8,930 nucleotides of DNA, taken from Leucothrix mucor (GTDB taxonomy: Bacteria; Pseudomonadota; Gammaproteobacteria; Thiotrichales; Thiotrichaceae). Each line of letters begins with the position of its first letter. The first letter of the stretch is position 1. The stretch spans positions 1-8,930 of the forward strand of contig DQUJ01000041.1 of assembly GCA_015662325.1 (NCBI GenBank), in the 5' to 3' direction. The notes under the pieces were generated by a model. It was not told where the DNA came from. It ran no database searches and was given only the letters and a program-made list of their open reading frames with translations. Both the position numbers and the translations under genes were made by a program. This document shows positions 1 to 7,968 of the stretch, one piece after another.

Positions 1-1473
<1,473 letters not shown>

Positions 1474-1486
1474 AGTGTTGATCTAA

Positions 1487-2320
1487 CTAGAGTGTTGAAT
1501 CTAAATACTGATTAAATTGAGAAATAAAAGGGGGGATGGAATAAGTTTTGTTCTCAAAGCTTGTAACGCCCCAAAGCCCTATGATTGAATTACTCATAAA
1601 GACTGCCTCCGCATTTAGGACATCATCTATTTTTATAGGTTCTTCAGAGACGGTGCAAGCTTCGTTTTTAAGCCACTCCATCGCTTTTTGTCGCATAATG
1701 CCTTTAATGCCACAACCCGTAGCATCATCTAATCGTGGTGTTTTTATGTGTTTAGTTTTATCTAAAATAAACACATTACTCATCGTGCCTTCAATCACAT
1801 GATCATTAAAATCAAGCATCAAACCTTCTTGGTTTTCATTCAGCTCTGCACTGGCTAACACCTGCTCTAAACGGTTAAGGTGTTTAAAGCCTGATAACGG
1901 CGGATTGTAGGCAAGACGTGTTTTACATAACTGCAGATTAATACCATTTTCACGATAATTAGAAATATGATCACCCCAAGGGTGAAGCGATACAATTCGG
2001 GTTGAGGTAGTCTTTATAGAAGGATCAGCCCGATAACCACGTCCGCCAGAACCGCGCGTTATTATGATTTTCAGAACCGCACGGTTATTTACAGTTTCAG
2101 ACAGGTGTTGAATTTCATCTTGCAGTACGGTTAAATCAGGCGGGCTGATATTTAATGCCTGACAACCCAGCATTAAGCGGTCTAAATGATCATTTAGAAA
2201 CTGGGGTTTACCATTGATAATTGCGATTGTTTCCCAAACGCCATCACCGTATTGCAGGCCACGATCAGAAACAGAGACAGAATGTGTTTTCTTTCCATTG
2301 ACCAAGACAACAGCTTGCAT
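1487..2320 (-). CDS. pabC: Aminodeoxychorismate lyase (4-amino-4-deoxychorismate lyase), PLP-dependent fold-type IV
   Basis: Converts 4-amino-4-deoxychorismate to p-aminobenzoate and pyruvate for folate synthesis in the cytoplasm. The chosen start gives 277 residues, close to the family length of about 270. K146 in GFKHLNRLEQVL is the predicted PLP Schiff-base lysine. VSDRGLQYGDGVWET (16-31), the loop SGGRGY (91-96) and TPRLDD followed by GIKGIMRQ (about 194-211) match PabC and the wider branched-chain aminotransferase-like fold. The frame stays open upstream to an ATG ending at 2392, but that would add 24 residues with no family match and overlap the fabF 3' end. The ATG at 2318-2320 gives the standard N-terminus (MQAVVLVNGK). 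The gene follows fabF by 25 bases with only a weak purine stretch as ribosome site and probably depends on the fabF transcript. D-amino-acid aminotransferase is the main alternative; synteny and motifs favour PabC. Confidence 0.93.
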   Translation of the reverse strand: MQAVVLVNGKKTHSVSVSDRGLQYGDGVWETIAIINGKPQFLNDHLDRLMLGCQALNISPPDLTVLQDEIQHLSETVNNRAVLKIIITRGSGGRGYRADPSIKTTSTRIVSLHPWGDHISNYRENGINLQLCKTRLAYNPPLSGFKHLNRLEQVLASAELNENQEGLMLDFNDHVIEGTMSNVFILDKTKHIKTPRLDDATGCGIKGIMRQKAMEWLKNEACTVSEEPIKIDDVLNAEAVFMSNSIIGLWGVTSFENKTYSIPPFISQFNQYLDSTL

Positions 2321-2345
2321 AGAAATATTACGCTCTAACGTGAAA

Positions 2346-3590
2346 CTATATTTTCTTAAAGATAAGCGTTCCGTTGGTACCACCAAAACCAAATGAGTTA
2401 CTCATCGCCACATCAATTTTGGCATCACGGGCGGTATTAGCAACATAGTCAAGATCACAGTCTGGATCTTGGTTATCAATATTGATAGTCGGTGGCAGTA
2501 CTTGATCACGAATCGCTAAGACACTAAAGATTGCCTCTATTCCACCTGCCGCGCCTAATAAATGACCTGTCATAGACTTGGTTGAACTCACTGCAATTTT
2601 GTACGCATGGTCACCCAAAGCACGTTTGATTGCATTAGTTTCAGCCACATCACCCGCAGGTGTTGATGTGCCGTGGGCGTTAACGTAATCAATATCTTCT
2701 GGGTTTAAGCCTGCATCTTTCAATGCATGATCAATACAACGTGCCGCACCTTCACCATCGGTTGCGGGGGATGTCATGTGGTAGGCATCACTGCTCATAC
2801 CAAAGCCGACTAATTCACATAGGATTTCTGCACCACGTGCTTTTGCAAATTCGTATTCTTCAAGTACTAAAATACCTGCGCCATCACCTAAAATAAAACC
2901 ATCACGGTCTTTATCCCATGGGCGACTCGCTGCGGTTGGGTCATCATTACGGGTTGAAAGCGCGCGCATCGCGGCAAACCCACCAATGCCCAATGGTGTG
3001 GTACACATTTCTGCACCACCTCCTAACATAACATCTGCATCGCCATACGCTATCATACGTGCGGCATCACCAATACTGTGTGTAGCGGTTGCACAGGCAG
3101 AAACAGGCGACATATTGTGGCCTTTTAAACCCAGCATAATAGAGATATTACCCGCAACCATATTTACAATAGCACTGGGCACAAAGAAAGGCGATATTTT
3201 ACGTGAGCCACGTTCCAAATAAACCTTCGTATCTCTTTCAATTGTTCCGATCCCACCAATACCAGAACCGACGATGGTACCTATTCTTGTTGCATTTTCT
3301 TCTGTGACTTCAAGCCCAGAATGCTTCATCGCATCGAACGCAGCGCCCACACCATAATGAATAAAAGGATCCATTTTCTTTTGGTCTTTTTTAGTGATGT
3401 AGTCGCTAGGATCAAAATCATCCACATTGCCTGCAATTTTTACAGAAAAATCAGCAGTATCGAAATATTCTGGTGGAATCAAACCTATGCCACTCACACC
3501 TTCTTTGATGTTTCCCCATGCTTTTTCGATGGTTGAACCCACAGGAGATACAATTCCCAGACCCGTAACTACTACTCGACGTTTTGACAC
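2346..3590 (-). CDS. fabF: 3-oxoacyl-[acyl-carrier-protein] synthase II (KAS II)
   Basis: Condenses acyl-ACP with malonyl-ACP in type II fatty acid elongation, including the C16:1 to C18:1 step in relatives. The 414 residues are full length. The nucleophile is C166 in [12 protein letters not shown], the two catalytic histidines are H306 (NAHGTST) and H343 (GHLLGAAGG), with the conserved lysine K338 before it. The gatekeeper phenylalanine is F402 in GFGGTNGT. The N-terminus [17 protein letters not shown] aligns directly with E. coli FabF, which fixes the start at 3588-3590. That codon is GTG, not ATG. An AGG in AAAGGATAGG lies about 8 bases upstream as ribosome site. The gene lies downstream of acpP across a 210-base gap that contains a terminator and a candidate promoter, so it probably heads its own transcript with pabC-mltG-tmk. 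FabB is excluded by the FabF-like N-terminus and context. Confidence 0.97.
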   Translation of the reverse strand: MSKRRVVVTGLGIVSPVGSTIEKAWGNIKEGVSGIGLIPPEYFDTADFSVKIAGNVDDFDPSDYITKKDQKKMDPFIHYGVGAAFDAMKHSGLEVTEENATRIGTIVGSGIGGIGTIERDTKVYLERGSRKISPFFVPSAIVNMVAGNISIMLGLKGHNMSPVSACATATHSIGDAARMIAYGDADVMLGGGAEMCTTPLGIGGFAAMRALSTRNDDPTAASRPWDKDRDGFILGDGAGILVLEEYEFAKARGAEILCELVGFGMSSDAYHMTSPATDGEGAARCIDHALKDAGLNPEDIDYVNAHGTSTPAGDVAETNAIKRALGDHAYKIAVSSTKSMTGHLLGAAGGIEAIFSVLAIRDQVLPPTINIDNQDPDCDLDYVANTARDAKIDVAMSNSFGFGGTNGTLIFKKI

Positions 3591-3619
3591 TAGATGAACC
3601 TATCCTTTTAACATTAAAA

Positions 3620-3648
3620 ATTGTAAACAACCGGTAATGCTCTATTAA
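3620..3648 (-). promoter_or_regulatory. Candidate sigma-70 promoter for fabF
   Basis: Read on the minus strand, a -35-like TTAATA (3643-3648, 4 of 6 consensus) is followed after 17 bases by a -10-like TACAAT (3620-3625, 5 of 6 consensus). Transcription would begin about 25 bases before the fabF GTG. It lies downstream of the acpP terminator, exactly where an independent promoter would be needed. AT-rich DNA produces such matches by chance, so this is a prediction only. Confidence 0.4.
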
Positions 3649-3708
3649 AATCAAAAAACAAAACAGAAAAACATCTGATAGTTAATCTGTAAATTGATGT
3701 TTTAAATT

Positions 3709-3746
3709 AAAAAAACCGCAGTACTGGAACACCAATACAGCGGTTT
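3709..3746 (-). terminator. Strong intrinsic terminator after acpP
   Basis: On the minus strand the arm AAACCGC (3740-3746) pairs perfectly with GCGGTTT (3713-3719). The helix continues inward through GTA/TAC and TGG/CCA, separated by one T-T mismatch and one T-G pair, to a four-base TGTT loop. It runs straight into seven Ts (A3709-A3715 on the plus strand). This is a textbook rho-independent terminator 55 bases past the acpP stop codon and before fabF. A smaller hairpin (CTGTTT/AAACAG, 3764-3777) lies between acpP and the terminator but lacks a T-run. Confidence 0.88.
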
Positions 3747-3800
3747 ATACACAATCAAATAGCCTGTTTAAAAACAGACCAAGTATTGAGCTGATGTGGT

Positions 3801-4037
3801 TTAGCCTTGATTGTTATTCACGTAATCAATCGCTAACTGAACAGTGGTAATTTTCTCTGCTTCTTCATCAGGAATTTCAGTACCGAATTCTTCTTCCAGT
3901 GCCATAACCAATTCAACGGTATCTAATGAATCTGCGCCAAGGTCGTCTACAAATGAAGCTGCGTTTGTTACTTCTGCTTCATCAACGCCTAACTGTTCTA
4001 CTACAACACTTTTAACGCGTGTTTCAATATCGCTCAT
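3801..4037 (-). CDS. acpP: Acyl carrier protein
   Basis: Small acidic four-helix carrier that shuttles growing acyl chains between the fatty-acid synthase enzymes. Length is 78 residues as in E. coli. The phosphopantetheine attachment site is S37 in [21 protein letters not shown], equivalent to Ser36 of the mature E. coli protein. The acidic helix after it and the [10 protein letters not shown] motif (54-63) are typical. The ATG has a good purine-rich ribosome site (AGAAGAGAAG) about 4 bases upstream, in keeping with the very high expression normal for this gene. It lies 127 bases downstream of fabG, with a possible promoter of its own in that gap, and is followed by a strong terminator. Extra transcription plus a terminator would uncouple this abundant protein from its neighbours. 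Confidence 0.98.
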   Translation of the reverse strand: MSDIETRVKSVVVEQLGVDEAEVTNAASFVDDLGADSLDTVELVMALEEEFGTEIPDEEAEKITTVQLAIDYVNNNQG

Positions 4038-4072
4038 AATTCTTCTCTTCTGTTTAAAAAATAATTTACTGC

Positions 4073-4107
4073 ATTATAAATAATGGGGTCATTGTAGATA
4101 AAATCTA
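4073..4107 (-). promoter_or_regulatory. Possible acpP promoter -10 with adjacent small palindrome
   Basis: In the fabG-acpP gap the minus strand carries a perfect TATAAT (4073-4078), about 36-40 bases before the acpP start. There is no good -35 at 16-18 bases. Upstream lies a 13-base perfect palindrome, TAGAT-TTT-ATCTA (4095-4107), which overlaps the expected -35 zone and could be a weak operator or chance. A dedicated promoter would fit the high demand for ACP. This is low-confidence inference. Confidence 0.28.
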
Positions 4108-4164
4108 GCCTCTACACAAACCCTATTTAATACTATTTGCTTGTTGTCTTAGGTCATGCTGAGA

Positions 4165-4917
4165 TCAACCCATATACATGCCACCATTCACATGTAAGGT
4201 TTCACCCGAAATGTAATCAGCCATATCTGATGCTAAAAATAAGACTGCATTGGCAATATCTTCGGACTGCCCTAACTTACCTAGTGGAATATGTCCTAAC
4301 AACGCATTGCGTTGATCATCTGATAATTCGCGTGTCATATCGGTATCTATAAAGCCCGGTGCGACGACATTAACCGTAATGCCACGCGAACCTACTTCTT
4401 GCGCTAATGATTTAGAAAAGCCAACAACACCTGCTTTAGCCGCCGCGTAGTTAGCCTGTCCTGCATTACCTGTTGCGCCAACTACCGATGAGATACTAAT
4501 TATGCGCCCTGTGCGCGCTTTCATCATGCCGCGTAAACAGATTTTACTGAGGCGAAAAACAGAGGTTAAATTGGTGCTCATTATATCGCCCCACTCGTCT
4601 TCTTTCATCCGCATTAATAAGTTATCACGCGTAATGCCGGCGTTATTCACCAAAATACCAATTACACCATATTCATCATTGATTGCTTTCACAACGGTAT
4701 TGACTGATTCTTGATCAGTTACGTTGAGCGTCATGCCCTGCCCTTTAATACCTTGTTCTGCGAAATAATCAGAGATTGATTTTGCCCCTGCTTCACTGGT
4801 TGCTGTACCGATAATGGTTGCACCTGCTTTACCTAATGATTCTGCAATGGCGCGCCCAATGCCTCTGCTTGCGCCAGTGATGAGGGTGATTTTTCCTTCT
4901 AAGCTAATATTGCTCAT
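4165..4917 (-). CDS. fabG: 3-oxoacyl-[acyl-carrier-protein] reductase
   Basis: NADPH-dependent first reduction of the elongation cycle, beta-ketoacyl-ACP to 3-hydroxyacyl-ACP. It is a 250-residue classical short-chain dehydrogenase. The nucleotide-binding loop is TGASRGIGRAIA (14-25) and NNAGITRDNLLMRM is at 91-104. The catalytic residues are S144 (SISSVVG), Y157 and K161 (NYAAAKAG), each shifted by six from the E. coli numbering (138, 151, 155). The C-terminus GETLHVNGGMYMG is the FabG signature, which separates it from other short-chain dehydrogenases. The ATG is at 4915-4917, with only a weak GGA upstream. It is 69 bases downstream of fabD and most likely shares its transcript. Confidence 0.97.
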   Translation of the reverse strand: MSNISLEGKITLITGASRGIGRAIAESLGKAGATIIGTATSEAGAKSISDYFAEQGIKGQGMTLNVTDQESVNTVVKAINDEYGVIGILVNNAGITRDNLLMRMKEDEWGDIMSTNLTSVFRLSKICLRGMMKARTGRIISISSVVGATGNAGQANYAAAKAGVVGFSKSLAQEVGSRGITVNVVAPGFIDTDMTRELSDDQRNALLGHIPLGKLGQSEDIANAVLFLASDMADYISGETLHVNGGMYMG

Positions 4918-4986
4918 GTTAAATATCCAATTCTAATTTAATGATGATAAACGGTTGTTTTTAAAATGATCATATAATGAAAGTAA

Positions 4987-5937
4987 TCACGAACAAATTT
5001 CTAACGCTTTATCAAGCGACGCTTGATCATGCACGCAAATATTGCCTAATTTGCGATTAATTCGACGATTAAGTCCAAATAGGATTTTGCCCGGACCAAA
5101 TTCGATAATGGTATCTGCACCTTGCTGATTTTCAAAATTATTAATTGTTTCAACCCAACGCACAGGTTTATACAACTGTTCTGCCAAGGCATTTTGTTTA
5201 TCGTTACTGTTATCAAAAGTACCTGCCGTTACATTCTGTAGCACGCTCACATCACCATCTGCAAACGCTGTATTTGTCAGTTTACTATTAAGCTCGGTCG
5301 CAGCACCTTTTAATAAAGAACAATGTGAAGGTACGCTCACTGCCAGCTTAATCGCACGTTTTGCGCCCGCTTCGGTTAATAGTTCGATAGCCGAATCAAC
5401 CGTAGCCGCATTACCTGCAATAACAACTTGGCCTGGAGAATTAAAATTAACCGCTTCTACAATACCGCTTTTATCAGAATCAGGATCACTTAAATCTGCA
5501 CAAATCTTGATAATTACATCGTCATCAAGTCCTAAGATTGCTGCCATTGCGCCCTCGCCTGCAGGAACGGCTTGTTGCATCAAACGCGCACGTTCGGCAA
5601 CCAATGGCATTGCATCTTCAAATTTCAGTGTGTTACTTGCAACCATCGCGCTGTACTCACCCAAACTGTGTCCTGCCATTGCTACGGGCGCACAACCACC
5701 TTGAGCTAACCAAACACGCCATACTGCAACACCTGCCGCTAACATCACAGGCTGGGTGTTTTCTGTTTGATTAAGCGCGGTATTGTCTTCATCTAAGACC
5801 AACTGCCATAAATCTTTACCAATTAAATCAGAACCTTGTTGAAAGGTGTGTTTAACTTCATTATAACTTTCTGCCAGTTCTGACAACATGCCCGTTGATT
5901 GAGAGCCCTGCCCTGGAAATACTGCTGCAAATGCCAT
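4987..5937 (-). CDS. fabD: Malonyl-CoA:ACP transacylase
   Basis: Moves malonyl from CoA to the ACP phosphopantetheine arm, supplying the extender unit for FabF. Length is 316 residues against about 309 in E. coli. FPGQGSQ (7-13) forms the oxyanion region. The nucleophile is S91 in GHSLGEYSA, the substrate-carboxylate arginine is R116 (VAERARLM), and the catalytic histidine is H205 (VPSHCSLL). VNFNSPGQVVIAG (163-175) and EFGPGK (284-289) complete the family pattern. A few extra acidic residues around 149-158 account for the added length and look like a surface loop. The ATG has an AGGA about 6 bases upstream. This is the first gene of the minus-strand block: the usual upstream plsX and fabH are missing and infA diverges from it instead. 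Confidence 0.97.
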   Translation of the reverse strand: MAFAAVFPGQGSQSTGMLSELAESYNEVKHTFQQGSDLIGKDLWQLVLDEDNTALNQTENTQPVMLAAGVAVWRVWLAQGGCAPVAMAGHSLGEYSAMVASNTLKFEDAMPLVAERARLMQQAVPAGEGAMAAILGLDDDVIIKICADLSDPDSDKSGIVEAVNFNSPGQVVIAGNAATVDSAIELLTEAGAKRAIKLAVSVPSHCSLLKGAATELNSKLTNTAFADGDVSVLQNVTAGTFDNSNDKQNALAEQLYKPVRWVETINNFENQQGADTIIEFGPGKILFGLNRRINRKLGNICVHDQASLDKALEICS

Positions 5938-5971
5938 TCTTCATCCTATTGAAAATCATAAAAACGCCCTC

Positions 5972-6000
5972 ATAATACAGGGTATGCACAACTCTTTGAA
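5972..6000 (-). promoter_or_regulatory. Candidate promoter of the fabD-fabG-acpP transcript
   Basis: On the minus strand TTCAAA (5995-6000, 4 of 6) and TATTAT (5972-5977, 5 of 6) are separated by 17 bases and lie about 35 bases before fabD. The -10 is framed by a short inverted repeat, CCCT (5967-5970) and AGGG (5979-5982). That repeat could be a regulator site, but it is too short to be convincing. The position at the head of the operon, opposite infA, supports the call. Confidence 0.42.
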
Positions 6001-6028
6001 CCCGTAAATCGATGGTTCAGCTAGTATT

Positions 6029-6037
6029 TGCTATAAT
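6029..6037 (+). promoter_or_regulatory. Candidate upstream infA promoter (extended -10)
   Basis: A perfect TATAAT (6032-6037) is preceded by TG with one intervening base (6029-6031). This is the extended -10 form, which can work with a poor -35, and no good -35 is present here. It would give a leader of about 90 bases before infA. Confidence 0.45.
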
Positions 6038-6072
6038 ATTGATAATAGAAACATGAATAGGCAATTTATTAC

Positions 6073-6100
6073 TTGTTAAATACCATAAGTAATGGATAAT
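6073..6100 (+). promoter_or_regulatory. Candidate proximal infA promoter
   Basis: TTGTTA (6073-6078, 4 of 6) and GATAAT (6095-6100, 5 of 6) are separated by 16 bases. Transcription would start about 29 bases before the infA ATG. With the extended -10 site upstream, infA appears to have two start points; E. coli infA is also described as having two promoters. Confidence 0.42.
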
Positions 6101-6135
6101 ACGCCGACCTTAACGAAGCACGATACAGTTTTAAT

Positions 6136-6354
6136 ATGGCTAAAGAAGAAAGTATAGAAATGGAAGGAACGGTAGTAGAAACACTACCTAACACAACCTT
6201 CAAAGTAGAACTAGAGAATGGACACGTTGTAAACGCCCATATTTCTGGACGTATGCGCAAAAATTACATTCGAATACTCACAGGTGATTCGGTCACCGTT
6301 CAGCTAACACCTTATGATTTGACTAAGGGACGGATTACTTATCGTAGTAAGTAG
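6136..6354 (+). CDS. infA: Translation initiation factor IF-1
   Basis: Binds the 30S A site during initiation and cooperates with IF-2 and IF-3. The 72 residues are exactly the usual length and form a single S1-type OB fold. The sequence carries the family core: [20 protein letters not shown], followed by [21 protein letters not shown] (27-47), then [21 protein letters not shown]. The ATG is set by the conserved MAKEE start. The leader has no convincing Shine-Dalgarno. It is transcribed away from fabD and is followed at once by a strong terminator, so it is a single-gene unit. The aat/clpA neighbours common in other gammaproteobacteria are absent here. Confidence 0.98.
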   Translation: MAKEESIEMEGTVVETLPNTTFKVELENGHVVNAHISGRMRKNYIRILTGDSVTVQLTPYDLTKGRITYRSK

Positions 6355-6381
6355 TTATTAACATGATGTAACAGAATTCAG

Positions 6382-6407
6382 AAAGGTGCTTTTTAAGCAC
6401 CTTTTTT
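6382..6407 (+). terminator. Intrinsic terminator of infA
   Basis: A 10-bp perfect stem, AAAGGTGCTT (6382-6391) with AAGCACCTTT (6395-6404), closes on a TTT loop. It continues as a run of Ts to 6407, 28 bases past the infA stop. The T-rich/A-rich ends could let it work weakly in both directions, but there is no minus-strand gene that would need it. Confidence 0.9.
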
Positions 6408-6557
6408 AATGCTGATGTATTTCTGCTTAGAAGCAATACAGATACAAAAACTGTGCCGAGGTTGATCTGGGTTATTTTAGATTTAACTGCGCTATTCTTA
6501 TTCGCTTGCTTAGTATAAAATCCGCCATCAAAAAAATATTTATTAATATTTTTAAAC

Positions 6558-7445
6558 ATGACACCAAACAAACAAATGAATGATAAAACCATAGCAACGC
6601 ACAACGGTAATTTTCATGCTGATGATGTTTTCAGTATCGCCGCACTTAAAATCATATTCCCTTCATTTAAACTCATTCGCACCCGTGATTTAGAGATTAT
6701 CGACAAGGCAGATATTGTACTTGATGTCGGTGGTGTATATGACGCGGATGCAGGTCGTTTTGATCATCATCAACGCGGTGGCGCGGGTGAGCGTGAAAAT
6801 GGTATCCCCTACTCTTCGTTTGGTTTGATCTGGCAGAAATATGGTTTAGAGATTTGTGATGGCAACCAACGTGTTGCTAATGCAATTGATGCTGGCTTAG
6901 TATCAACGATTGATGCCGACGACTGTGGCTATGGCGAAAGAGCGGAAGGCATAAGCCTGAGCCGAACTATTTCGATGTTTAACCCGACTTGGCAAGAAGA
7001 AGCTGATTTTGATGCAGGCTTTAATGAAGCAGTAGAATTTGCAACACGCCTTTTAACACGATTTATAGCTTCTGCTAAAGGTGGTATTAGTGCGAAATCT
7101 ATTGTCACCCAAGCGATTGAAGATGCCGAAGACCCGCGAGTGATTGTATTAGAAAAATATGTCCCTTGGAAAAAAACAGTTCTCAAATTATCTGAAGAGG
7201 CTTTATATATGATCTACCCTTCTCAGACAGGTCAATGGAGAATACAGACGGTGCCTGTTGAACAAGGCTCATTCGAAGACAGAAAATCGCTACCTAAACC
7301 ATGGGCGGGCTTATCGGGTATTGAACTTCAACAAGCAACGGGGATTGATGACGCTATGTTTTGCCATAATGGTTTATTTATTGGGGGCGCAGAGTCTTTT
7401 GAAAGCACGATGAAAATGGCAGCTATGGCGCTTGAAGAAAAATAG
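6558..7445 (+). CDS. MYG1-family DHH-type phosphoesterase (UPF0160), predicted metal-dependent nuclease
   Basis: Belongs to the MYG1/UPF0160 family. Eukaryotic MYG1 has been described as a 3'-5' RNA exonuclease; the bacterial role is not established to my knowledge. The 295 residues are near the usual bacterial length. Metal-ligand motifs of the DHH superfamily are visible: ATHNGNFHADDVF (13-25, with H15, H20, D22, D23), LDVGG (55-59, D56), GRFDHHQRGG (66-75, D69-H70-H71) and STIDADDCG (116-124). A conserved C-terminal CHNGLFIGGAES lies at 269-280. No signal peptide or membrane segment is seen, so it is cytoplasmic. The start is uncertain: ATG at 6558, or ATG at 6576, which would place the conserved motif nearer the N-terminus. 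Neither has a Shine-Dalgarno; the leader is almost pure A/T. A TATAAA at 6514-6519 may be its -10. It lies after the infA terminator and converges with the Rieske-rnt unit. Confidence 0.9.
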   Translation: MTPNKQMNDKTIATHNGNFHADDVFSIAALKIIFPSFKLIRTRDLEIIDKADIVLDVGGVYDADAGRFDHHQRGGAGERENGIPYSSFGLIWQKYGLEICDGNQRVANAIDAGLVSTIDADDCGYGERAEGISLSRTISMFNPTWQEEADFDAGFNEAVEFATRLLTRFIASAKGGISAKSIVTQAIEDAEDPRVIVLEKYVPWKKTVLKLSEEALYMIYPSQTGQWRIQTVPVEQGSFEDRKSLPKPWAGLSGIELQQATGIDDAMFCHNGLFIGGAESFESTMKMAAMALEEK

Positions 7446-7480
7446 AATAGTATCAATATTGCTTCAATAAAAATAAAGGC

Positions 7481-7498
7481 GGAGGAAGGACACCCTCC
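7481..7498 (-). terminator. Weak candidate terminator in the convergent gap
   Basis: GGAGG (7481-7485) can pair with CCTCC (7494-7498) around an 8-base loop. Read on the minus strand the hairpin is followed by a T-rich stretch (CCTTTATTTTTATTG). It could end the rnt-Rieske transcript about 115 bases past its last stop, but the stem is only 5 bp. On the plus strand no T-run follows. The rest of the 169-base gap (7446-7614) shows nothing recognisable. Confidence 0.25.
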
Positions 7499-7614
7499 CC
7501 ACCTATTTCGTTAGTTTCAAGGCTTCCAATATAAGATAGAGTAATTCACTAAAATAATAGACATTATGATATTGATGTTACCAATTATTAACTTGATAAA
7601 TAGCTTCCACTTGT

Positions 7615-7968
7615 CTAATCAAAAACTACATCACCCTCTAAAACCTGTACATTAACAGCCTCCAGTCCTTTGTTTTTGCAAGGCCCACCCAAACACTCCC
7701 CTGCTTCAATGCTAAATGTCGCACCATGCATTGCACAAATAATATGTTGTTTAGTTTCATCTAAAAAGTCATCATCGTTCCATTCCAATGAGGCTTTAGC
7801 ATGAGGACAGCTGTTTTGATAAGCAAAGATTAGATCGTTTTTGCGAATGATAAAAATAGATGTTTTATGACGATTAATTAACACTTCGAAACTACGTGTT
7901 TCTAAGTTTGCTAATGCATCAAATTTACACAAGAACTGATGATTCTCAGATGACTTATTAGAAGACAT
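7615..7968 (-). CDS. Small cytoplasmic Rieske [2Fe-2S] protein
   Basis: A single-domain Rieske protein of 117 residues, probably a ferredoxin-like electron carrier or redox sensor; its partner is unknown. The cluster ligands are C54 and H56 (CPHAK) and C78 and H81 (CAMHG). The H56-to-C78 gap of 21 residues is longer than the roughly 15-17 seen in ring-dioxygenase ferredoxins, because of an acidic insert (LEWNDDDFLDETKQH). The ending GATFSIEAGECLGGPC (82-97) is the Rieske fold continuation. There is no signal peptide, Tat motif or membrane anchor, so it is not a cytochrome bc1-type subunit. The ATG overlaps the stop of rnt in a TAATG, so translation is probably coupled to rnt and both share one transcript. 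No oxygenase or reductase gene is nearby. The Rieske fold is certain; the role is not known. Confidence 0.9.
   Translation of the reverse strand: MSSNKSSENHQFLCKFDALANLETRSFEVLINRHKTSIFIIRKNDLIFAYQNSCPHAKASLEWNDDDFLDETKQHIICAMHGATFSIEAGECLGGPCKNKGLEAVNVQVLEGDVVFD

Noticed and set aside
2321..2392. 24-residue N-terminal extension of pabC (upstream ATG)
   Set aside because: It overlaps the end of fabF, has no resemblance to PabC N-termini, and the ATG at 2318-2320 gives the family-standard start.
3451..3654. Minus-strand 67-codon open frame overlapping the fabF start
   Set aside because: A different frame over the conserved fabF N-terminus; serine-rich nonsense translation. It arises from fabF codon pattern.
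3764..3777. CTGTTT/AAACAG hairpin just after acpP
   Set aside because: A 6-bp AT-rich stem without a T-run; the true terminator is the stronger structure at 3709-3746. At most it stabilises the mRNA 3' end.
5967..5982. CCCT-AGGG inverted repeat around the fabD -10 as a fatty-acid regulator operator
   Set aside because: Arms of only 4 bases and no match to a FabR or FadR site that I can recognise; too short to call a separate feature.
6069..6260. Minus-strand 63-codon open frame over infA
   Set aside because: Antisense shadow of the highly conserved IF-1 coding region, without a ribosome site or family match.
6335..6604. Minus-strand 89-codon open frame across the infA-MYG1 gap
   Set aside because: It translates straight through the infA terminator hairpin and into both flanking genes, with low-complexity content and no recognisable motif.
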